Origin: Otatea glauca
Taxonomy: Eukaryota > Streptophyta > Magnoliopsida > Poales > Poaceae
Assembly: GCA_036346275.1 (NCBI GenBank)
Contig: CM070719.1
Coordinates: 19,943,185 to 20,007,184, forward strand
Direction of reading: 5' to 3'
Length of the DNA stretch: 64,000 bases
Shown one piece after another: positions 55,553 through 64,000 of this stretch. Both the position numbers and the translations under genes were made by a program. The notes under the pieces are model-generated. The model was not told where the DNA came from. It made no database searches and saw only the letters and a program-made list of their open reading frames with translations. Within the stretch, counting starts at the first letter, position 1. Each line of letters begins with the position of its first letter.

Positions 55553-58500
55553 TGTAAGGACCCGAATCCACTGATTCGAACCCACTGTGTTTACCGCACT
55601 AGTCCCAGGATCAACGCTAGTGCACACAGCTTAACATTGGTACATATCACATCATACACAAAGATAATAGAATAATAGTTCATTTATTGATATAGCTAAA
55701 TATATGATCTTATGACCAACTTACATTATTAAGCCACGCAGGGCAAGACTGAAAATATAAACTAGTAATTAAGCAGCGGAAAGTAGGAAACGTAGTTAGC
55801 TCATCAGTTCACCACAGGCAACCGACAAGGCTCGGACCCTAATGACTCGTGTCTTCCTGGACTTCATCTTCCAACACAGGTGTAGATTCTTCAACTGTTG
55901 ATTATTGTTGTTTGGCAAGGGTGAGTACTTAAAGCACTCAACAAGTTGAGCACAGAATGCAATTCTATGTATCTATATGTAAGGCTTATTCCAATGGATA
56001 GGCTATCATGGCTATTTTGCAATAAGCAGCATTTATGAACAAATACAATAAATACATTGTAAAGATTGTAAAACAAATAACAGTAATAAATAAATAAATT
56101 CAATATTTCTTAAGTAAACCAAGTTTCCAATCCTAAGTCAAATTCCATCTTCCATATGGCATCCCGCCATCCCAACCATGTTGTCCAATTAATTAAGCTA
56201 ACCCTTAACTGTAATTCCCGAGCATTGCTCAATACCGCGAGCACGGCTATCCGAATAGTTTTACACTCTGTAGAGGTTATGCACTTTACCCACGTGATAC
56301 AACCAAACACCACCAAGGCGAGTGATTATAACAAAGCCTTTACAATGCTCTGGCTTAACCCGATACTACCCGCTAAGGTTTCAACACTGGTGGGACTGGT
56401 TACCACATCCGTGGCCCCTCTTGCGCCATGTGAATTACTCCCTAACTCGGAACTCACACCGACCACGATAGTACCAAAATTAAGACATTGCAAATTACTC
56501 ACTAGGTGGCCCATACTGCACATGTGGTTGCATGATTGACTCAGTCAAAGGCTTGCAAGGTTAAGTCCTTAGTGTGATCAAGGCAAGACATCCACATACC
56601 CTCTGCCCATCGGGCCCACCTTGGCATCCTCGCCCCTTGTCACTTGCCCCAATCTAAGTTATTATCACCCCGTTGATTACCAAGCACCACGTGCCATCAA
56701 CAATTCAACATCGTTGCGTGACATGACTCGCCACAACAACTAAATCTCATCGTGTGATCCCACATGACACACAAGTTCATAATATTGTTCCATATTCCAT
56801 TAATCAAGATTAATTATCAATGATTCTGACACATGTGATGACGTGGCAAGGCTAAGCAGCTAATACGAACTAATCCTCCAATGTTGATCATAATTACTAA
56901 TCAACTATATTAAACCAATCTAGGGTGACAATGGATCATGGCATACAATGACAAGGCAGGGTATAGATCAATCTGGTATATTAGCTACGCCCAATCTAAT
57001 TTGAAACAATTGTATATTTGAAATATATGCAATGGGGTAAAACAAATATAGCAATTTTATAAACATGGGTTCAACATGATCAAGCACAACTTGCCTTTGA
57101 ATAGGTCCTGATCTGGTTCTGGAACTTGCTCTTGAGTTGTTGGATCTTCCTCCGAAGCGTCGCACAATTCAACATCTACGCGTACCGAAGAAGAAAAACA
57201 AATATATACCAAAACAGAGAGCAAATTAACTCCAAAAATCAATTAAAATTCACCATTAAATAAATCTCAATTTTACAAATTTTTAGAATTTGAATCACTC
57301 AAATCCGAGTTACGATGCAAAAGATATAGCCTTTTGAAGTTTGAATTAAATACTGAAATTGCAAAAATCAGAAATTCGAAATTAACAGATTTATTTTTAA
57401 TCCGAAAACCGAATTATTGCGCAAGCGTGACATCCTGCTGACGTCAGCCCTGGCGCCAGCCAATCAGAGCTTGACACGCGTCTCGGGCATATGGACCCGA
57501 TCCACAGAACCTCCTCTGGTCCACCGTGAACCCGGCGCACGACGCCTCGATACCCGCAGCGCCACGCGTCTTGATCAGATTGGTTGCAGCGCCGCCCCGC
57601 CGATGCATGACACGCGGCACGCATCTACGGTCCGATTCGATCGAACGGCGACAGATACCCGTGACGCGGTTCAATCTTCCCCGTTCGCTCAGATCCGACG
57701 GTCAAAAACTCACCTCAGACTAATGGCGAAGCGACGGCGAAGAAAACCACTGGAGATGAGGAAGAAACCACGGCGGCGGTGTTAGCGTGTCCCGACGTGA
57801 AGAAGTGGCGCGATCGACGCGCACACTCCGGCGAAGTTCAGATCTTGAACCAAAACGCCGAAACCGATGAAACGGCGGCGACTTGAGCAAAAACGCGGCG
57901 ACCGGCGCTCTACTCCGCGAGCTCCTCTCGCGCTTCCGATGATCCTCACGAAACCCTTCCGACCGTAAGACGCGCGCGCTGAGGATGAACCTCGGGGCCT
58001 ACCACGCCTATTTATAGCCTCGGCAAGCGCGCTGAACGGAAACCCTAGATCCTAACGGCGGCGGCGAACGCGTGCGGCGGGACTCGAGTCCTTCGCGAGA
58101 CGACAACCACACGCCGTCAATCTGCTACCAACGGTCGGGATCACGCGCCTCGATCTAATCTTAACCCCGCGATTTCTTTCCAACGGCGATGATCCGCCCG
58201 AGTCCCGAACCCAGACGACAAGATCCCACCGTCGCGATCTTGATCCAACGACGGAGACGCGATTTCGGCGAGCCAAACGGGGGCGCTTCTCGAACCACCA
58301 GCGACAATACACTGCCGAGGCCATTATCGCTCAAATTTTTTCAAAAGGTTTTTCCAATTAAATTAATCACTGAAATTCATTTTATTTATTTTAGGCAATA
58401 AAATAATCGGGAAAAATCCAAGAAAAATCTCAAAAATACTTTGAGACATTCTGGACTCGAATAAAATATTTTTGGCAAAACTTTATTTTAACTTTGCACA

Positions 58501-58646
58501 GATTTAGATAGATTTGAATAAAAGGCAATAAACTTGATTTCAAATTAATTCAAATAAATCCAGAAAAATCCAAATAAATTCCAGAAAATCATAAATGCAC
58601 AAATAAGAAATAAAAACTTAATTAAGCCAAATTTTGGGATGTTACA
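55553..58646 (-). repeat. 3.1-kb 3' LTR of the Tekay-type element
   Basis: On the minus strand it starts TGTAACATCCCAAAATTTGG at 58646, directly after a polypurine tract, and ends GATTCGGGTCCTTACA at 55553, giving TG...CA ends and a length typical of grass Tekay/Del elements. The first third (58300-57400 in the window) is GC-rich with a TATA box at 58016-58008. The remaining R-U5 part is AT-rich. The base pairs next to the left end, TGCAC (55548-55552), would be the target duplication; its partner is outside the window. Confidence 0.85.
58008..58016 (-). promoter_or_regulatory. LTR TATA box
   Basis: TATAAATAG on the minus strand within the GC-rich U3. Transcription would run leftward through R-U5. 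Confidence 0.6.
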
Positions 58647-58663
58647 AACCTCCCCCCCTTAAT
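58647..58663 (-). other. Tekay polypurine tract
   Basis: AAGGGGGGGAGGTTTG on the minus strand, directly preceding the LTR start TGTAACATCCC. Confidence 0.88.
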
Positions 58664-58688
58664 AGAATCTCGACCCCGAGATTCAGGG

Positions 58689-61600
58689 CTAACTAGAGAA
58701 TAGGTTCGGAAATTCTGACTTCAAATCCTCTTCTCGCTCCCAAGTGGCTTCACTTTCGGAATGATTGCTCCACTGAACTCTGCAAAAGCGAGTAGACTTG
58801 TTTCTGGTCTTGTGTTCCATAACATCCAAAATTCTGACCGGTTGCTCTTTGTAAGTCAAATCTTCTTGCAGCTCTATTGCATCCAACGAGGTTTGCTCCG
58901 TTGGCACTCTGAGACACTTCTTAAGCTGCGACACATGGAATACATCATGCACTCCTGCCAAGGACTGAGGCAACTCTAACTGATAAGCTACCTCTCCTCG
59001 ACGGCTCAAAATCTTAAACGGACCAACATATCTTGGCACAAGCTTCCCTTTAACATGAAATCTTTTAACGCCCTTAAGAGGGGTAACTCTAAGATACACA
59101 TGATCTTCTGGTTCAAAACTCAATTCTCGGCGACAGTTATCTGCATAGCTTTTCTGTCTTGACTGTGCTATCTTCAACCTTTCTCTGATCATTGCAACTT
59201 GTATTTCGACTTTTTCGAGAATATCTGGCCCAAACACCAAACGTTCTCCTGTTTCGTTCCAATTCAACGGAGTACGACAAGCACGTCCATACAACGCCTC
59301 AAACAGGGACATCTGTAGGCTAGCTTGATAACTATTATTGTAACTGAACTCTGCATATGGCAAACTTTTATCCCAAGATGTAGCATAAGCTAAAGCAGAA
59401 GCTCTCAACATATCCTCTAAAATCTGATTTACTCTTTCGGTCGACCATCCGCTGCGGGTGATATCTTTGTACTAAAATTCAAAGAGTTCCCATTGCTTCG
59501 TGCAACTTATTCCAAAATCTTGAGGTAAATTGGGTACCTCTGTCCGACACGATCTTCTGGGCACTCCATGCAAGCATACAATCCTTGACATGTACAACTC
59601 GCTAAACGATCCCGAGTAGGTGGTCTTTCTTCGGATAAAATGGGCGACCTTGGTTAGGCGATCCACAATTACCCAAATGGAATCGTAACCTTTCTGAGTT
59701 TTAGGTAAACCGGTGATAAAATCCATTCTGATTTCCTCCCACTTCCATTCCGGAATTTTCAATGGCTACAACAAACCGGCTGGTCTTTGATGCATGGCCT
59801 TTACCCTCTGACATACGTCACATAAAGCAACATGCTCAGCTACTTCACGCTTCATGTTAGGCCACCAAAATCACTCCTTTAAATCCTGGTACATCTTGGT
59901 ACTTCCTGGGTGAATCGAGTTCTTAGAGTCATGAGCCTCCTCAAGAATCAATTGCTTTAGTTCCTTTTTATCCGGCACACAAATTCGGCCTTTGAAGAAC
60001 ATGGTTCCTTGCTCATCCAGAGTGAAATCTACGGCTAGGCCTTCTTCCTTTTTAGCTTTAATCTTAGAAATTTTTTCGTCATCTTTCTGGCCTTCTCTAA
60101 TCTGATCTTCCAAATGTTGGCTTTACTTCGATCTGACTACCATTCCTTGCGGAATGACTTCCAACCTTAGTTTCTGAAATTCCTTGCATAATTCTGGTTG
60201 ATCCTCCATTGTTAGTGTATTTGCGCTATGGCTCTTTCGACTCAGAGCATCTGCTACCACATTGGCCTTTCCGGGATGATAATGGATCCCCACATTATAG
60301 TCCTTAATTAGCTCTAGCCACCTTGACTGCCTCATATTCAGATCCGCTTGAGTGAATATGTATTTGAGCTCTTATGGTCTGTATATATCTCACATCTATT
60401 TCCTATGAGATAATGACGCCATATCTTTAAAGCATGCACTACGGCAGCTAACTCCAAATCATGCGTTGGATAATTCACTTCATGCGGTCTTAATTGTCTT
60501 GACGCATAAGCCACGACCTTGCCTTCTTGCATTAACACGCATCCCAAGCCTTGCTTTGAAGCATCGCAATAAATATCAAATCCGTTCTGCACATCTGGCA
60601 ATACTAATACGGGGGCTGTTGTTAAACGCTTCTTTAATTCCATGAAACTTTTCTCGCACTCTGGCGTCCATGCAAACTTCTTCTCTTTCTTCAACAACTG
60701 CGTAAGGGGTTTAGCAATCGTTGAGAATCCCTCTATGAACCGACGGTAATATCCCGCCATTCCCAGAAAACTACGGATCTGGGTAACAGACTTCGGTTGC
60801 TCCCAATGCAACACTGCGTCCACTTTGCTTGGGTCGACTGCCACTCCTTTAGTAGTCATTACATGACCCAGAAATTCAACTTTCTCCTTCCAAAATTCAC
60901 ACTTGCTAAACTTAGCATACAACTGATGTTCTCGCAGCCTCTCTAAAACCATTCTGAGATGTTCTGCGTGCTCTTCCTCTGTCTTTGAGTAAACCAAGAT
61001 ATCGTCTATGAAGACTACAACAAACTTATCCAAATATTCCATGAAAACCTTATTCATCATGTTCATGAAATATGCCGGGGCATTAGTCAATCAAATGACA
61101 TGATGTAAACTCATAATGTCCATATCGCGTAGAAAACGCGGTCTTAGGCACATCCTCCGCTCGGATCTTCAGCGATGATATCACGAGCGAAGATCTATCT
61201 CGAGAAAACTCCAGCTCCTCTTAAGCGATCAAATAAGTCGCCGATCCCGGGCAGCGGATACTTATTCTTGATCGTTACTTCATTCAATGGCACGATAATC
61301 GATGCACATCCTAAGACTTCCGTCCTTCTTACGAACAAACAAAACCGGGCTCCCCACGGCGATGAACTAGGTCTAATGAAGCCTTTCTCTTGCGGTTCCT
61401 CAATCGCTTCTTCATTTCCACTAACTCGTCGGTAGGCATCCGATATGGTCTTTTTGATATCGGTCTTGTCCCCGCACTAACTCGATCACGAACTCGATAT
61501 CACGGTCCGGTGGCAATCCCGCAAATCTTCCGAAACACATCCGGTATTCACGACTCATCGCACATCTTCCATCTTGATGGCTTTCACGCTGTTGACCATT

Positions 61601-61960
61601 AATTGCCCATCTCGAGCGGTCGCTTGAAACTCTACTTTCTTGCCACTAGGGCCTTCCAAAGTCACGATCCTTTGGCCACAATCCAAAACGGCCTTGTGCT
61701 TAGACACCAATCCATTCCAAGGATGACGCGTCTAGGATTGCGCATCTGTCAAGATAAGATTAAGCTAGAAATTCTATCCCATCCATAAGCAACTTAGCTC
61801 CCAAACACCCAAGGCTAGATCTAAGCTCGGATCACGGGCTTGGACTAAGAGCACACACTTAAGATTCACCACTTTAAATCCATTCTTGGTTGCAAAACTT
61901 TGAGAAGCGAGCGAATCGCGAAGCTCGTAATCAAATAAAGCGATAGCAATCGAGTTGACC
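58689..61960 (-). pseudogene. Tekay pol: protease, RT, RNase H, integrase with chromodomain
   Basis: From the left (C-terminal) side: chromodomain ILDVMEHKTRNKSTRFCRVQ ending WEREEDLKSEFPNLFSS (58870-58689), preceded by the GPF-like CVGPFKILSRRGEVAYQLEL region. The integrase core has MDFITGLPKTQKGYDSIWVI and VDRLTKVAHFI (59730-59640), with the third catalytic region broken near 59430. RNase H has IYCDASKQGLGCVLMQEGKV and THDLELAAVVHALKIWRHYL. RT has FVVVFIDDILVYSKTEEEH (61020), FLGHVMTTKGVAVDPSKV and IRSFLGMAGYYRRFIEGFS. Upstream, 61090-61960 should encode protease and the RT start (MCIDYRA and related words appear in shifting frames) but is riddled with 1-2 base deletions. Chromodomains guide chromovirus integration to heterochromatin marks. 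Confidence 0.87.
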
Positions 61961-63159
61961 GAAACTTACCCAGTACGACGTCTGTAGCCTCCTGAGCTCC
62001 ATCTGCAGTGATGTGGTTGATCCTTCCACGCACTGTTGATTGCGGGGTTGCTCCAGCTTGACCTGGCGCACGATTTCCTCCTGAGGTTGGTGCCTTGGCA
62101 GGTGTTGTTCCCAAGTTGAAATGAACCGGCGTGATGTCTCCCTTCTGTGGACACCTATTAGAAAAGTGCCCTGGCTCATTGCAGGTATAGCATCTTTTCA
62201 CGGCAGACTGCTGATTCCCTCCTAGTGCATTGTTGCCCTGTGCTGGGGTCTGAAAATTCTGACTAGCAGGACGAGATGCAGGGGTTGATGTCTTGTTTAC
62301 GGCTGGCGGTTGGAATCTAGCAAATTGTTGTGGTGACATCCTCAAACGTAGATGGTTTGGACGTCCACCCTGATTAGTCATCAAGCGCTTACGGTTTTCA
62401 CCTAACTCCTTGCGCTTATCTTCTAGGATCAAAGCCTTATTCACTAGCTCCTGAAAATCTGGAAAATTGTGGGTGATCAGTCCCACCTGCAGTCCTGAAT
62501 TCAGTCCCTTCATGAAACGAGACTGCCTAGCTTTGTCTGTCGCCACGTCTTCAGGGGCATAGCGAGCTAGCTGAGTAAACTTGTTCAGGTACTCGGCCAC
62601 TGGTTGGCCTCCTTGTTTCAAAACCCTGAACTCTTCCTTCTTAAGGTCCATCATTCCCTCCAGGACATGATACTGGCGGAAAGCATTAGTAAACTCCTCC
62701 CAGGTGATCTCTTGTGGGGCTCCATGAGCAGCACAGTAATTCTACACCATTCTGCGGCGGTTCCTTCCAATTGATGAGAGGCGTAGGGCACCTTCTCATT
62801 GCCTTCACATTGCGTGATGTGCAACTTCTTTTCAATAGTTCTAAGCCAGTCATCGGCTTCCAAAGGATTCACATTTCCTGAGAAGGTTGGTGGCCTAGTC
62901 CTCATAAAATCTGATAGCTTTGAGTGAGGTCTGGGTCCACCATGGTTGTTCGAGCTCTGTGGTTGTTGTTGTTGGTCTGCGTTGGTCATCTCGCGATCTC
63001 CGCCGCATCATAGTCTGCATCGCTTGAGTCTGCTTGCAAGAAACGCCTCGGTTCTCGCATGTCAACTGGCGGTGGTTGAGGGCTGCCTCCGTCATTGGGG
63101 TTGTCATTCTGGCGTAGTCCACTTCCTGAAGCACCGCTGTTCCCTCGAGTGTTCACCAT
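61961..63159 (-). pseudogene. Tekay gag
   Basis: Start ATG at 63159 gives MVNTRGNSGASGSGLRQNDN. A frameshift near 62995 leads into TNADQQQQPQSSNNHGGPRP and then the retrotransposon gag domain MRTRPPTFSGNVNPLEADDW, LRTIEKKLHITQCEGNEKVP and ASHQLEGTAAEWC. A second shift near 62740 is followed by EEFRVLKQGGQPVAEYLNKF, MKGLNSGLQVGLITHNFPDF and the zinc knuckle CYTCNEPGHFSNRC (about 62190-62150). Then a protease-proximal region (NHITADGAQEATDVVLGKF). Two shifts break an otherwise well preserved gag. Confidence 0.87.
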
Positions 63160-64000
63160 CTGATGATTGCCTCTTAGGTTAGGAAAGGTAGATGTAGCAT
63201 AGATAAGAAGTAAGAATTTCTAAAGCGGGAAGATAGGTTATACCCAACCAAATAATTCTTTATTATTCTTGGTATGGCTGCTTATTTAAGCCTACAAGCT
63301 TTGCAACACATAACGCACACTCAAAGATTACAAAGAAGCAAACTAAACACGAAACCTTAACATCAACTAAAAGGTAAGGACTAACTTAAAGACGCGACTC
63401 ACACTCGAGTCTCAACACAGCTCAAAGGTCGACACTCACTCATCCACCCACCTGGTGAGGTGACCCGCGCATACACCGCGGGTGGTGGCATAGGAGCGAA
63501 CCTATCCCGATGACCTACTCTGGGTCCTCTGCAACCACGGGTCTGCACTCCCCTCGCTCCCTCTCGCTCCTCTGGATCCTCCTCGGACTCTCCAGCGGCT
63601 CTGAACTCCTCAAGTCACACGCTCCAACTCATCCTCGACCGCCTCTAGGGCCTCTCCCACTCGGTGATCATCCCGATGGTGAAGCACGAGTCACCTCAAG
63701 CTCCTACTCGCTACTCACGAGTGCCTCGTACCGCCTCCGGCTCTGAGTAGTCTCTCTCATGTGATCCTCCCGAGCAAGGCGAACTCGCAAGGTGCGTGGG
63801 TGTGGCACACTCGTCCTCCACGATCCGTCGGCGTCGGCATGCTTGAACGTGCGGATGAAGGCGGAACATCGAGTCGTGAAGCTCGTCGGCGTGAGTCGCG
63901 GCGGACACGGCGAAGAGCAAGTCGAGCGACCTCTGAATTGCAACCTCGTACGAGAATCTTCTGGCGGAGATGTTGATTGGCCTGCTAGCTTCCTCGTTCT
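63160..64000 (-). other. Tekay untranslated leader
   Basis: Between the gag start and the window edge. AT-rich to 63400, then GC-rich (63480-63960) with no supported gene. The primer binding site and 5' LTR are not reached. Confidence 0.6.

Larger units (their letters stand above)
55553..64000 (-). mobile_element. Tekay/Del-type chromovirus (Ty3/gypsy), entering from the right edge
   Basis: The 3' LTR, polypurine tract, chromodomain-bearing integrase, RNase H, RT, protease region, gag and leader all lie on the minus strand in gypsy order. The 5' LTR must lie beyond base 64000. RT and INT are nearly clean, but 61090-61960 is full of small deletions. Confidence 0.88.

Noticed and set aside
57417..57785. 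122-codon plus-strand frame in the GC-rich LTR U3
   Set aside because: GC-rich non-coding LTR DNA gives long frames on both strands. No domain and no plausible start context.
61175..61435. Plus-strand open frames over 61175-61788
   Set aside because: They arise because the minus-strand pol frame is broken by small deletions here. No plus-strand domain is present.
1..64000. tRNA, rRNA or organellar insertion
   Set aside because: No cloverleaf-like or rRNA segments were recognised. The tRNA-like words found are primer binding sites of Copia elements.

Overview
The window is nuclear DNA of a grass (Poaceae). It opens in the last four exons of EMC1, a conserved single-copy plant gene with canonical GT-AG introns. 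Almost everything after that is transposable-element (TE) DNA of kinds typical of cereals: Mutator-like elements (MULEs) with plant-mobile-domain genes, SIRE/Maximus-type Copia, Tekay/Del-type chromovirus with ~3.1-kb LTRs, and MITEs. The species cannot be fixed from sequence alone.

Layout: 0-3.4 kb, 3' end of EMC1 (+) with a small inverted-repeat element in one intron. 4.0-13.0 kb, an old LTR remnant split by an 8.2-kb MULE ('MULE-1', 4384-12599, perfect 10-bp target duplication) that carries, all on the minus strand, a decayed MURA transposase, a decayed plant-mobile-domain (PMD) gene and an intact two-exon Cys-rich GRF-like gene. 13.2-14.7 kb, a hAT-like non-autonomous element. 15.1-28.9 kb, a 13.7-kb MULE ('MULE-2', perfect 10-bp target duplication) with very long terminal inverted repeats (~1.5 kb unique arm plus a nested palindrome) holding mirror-image TATA boxes. 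Inside it are MURA (+), an acidic tandem-repeat gene (-), a GRF zinc-finger gene (+) and a PMD gene (-). 28.9-34.8 kb, intergenic DNA with MITE-like elements. 34.8-48.4 kb, a Copia element (+) interrupted by a rearranged SIRE-type Copia (-) whose 3' LTR is an 1.8-kb tail-to-tail palindrome. 48.4-50.4 kb, an LTR-like segment followed by a gypsy-associated Transposase_28 reading frame. 50.9-55.5 kb, degraded LTR-like DNA. 55.55-64.0 kb, a Tekay-type gypsy element (-) entering from the right edge, with a 3.1-kb 3' LTR, chromodomain integrase, RT and gag.

The most interesting content is the pair of MULEs. Their termini are dissimilar, yet both carry the same trio: MURA transposase, plant mobile domain protein and a GRF-type Cys-rich protein. 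In MULE-2 the transposase and PMD genes are transcribed towards each other from the two long TIRs, an arrangement like that of maize MuDR, with PMD in the place of mudrB. A caveat applies to all coding calls: several GC-rich patches carry dense 1-2 base deletions and are strongly depleted in CAG/CTG, with sharp edges inside single genes. This may be a sequencing artefact at CHG-methylated sites, so 'pseudogene' calls there may overstate decay.
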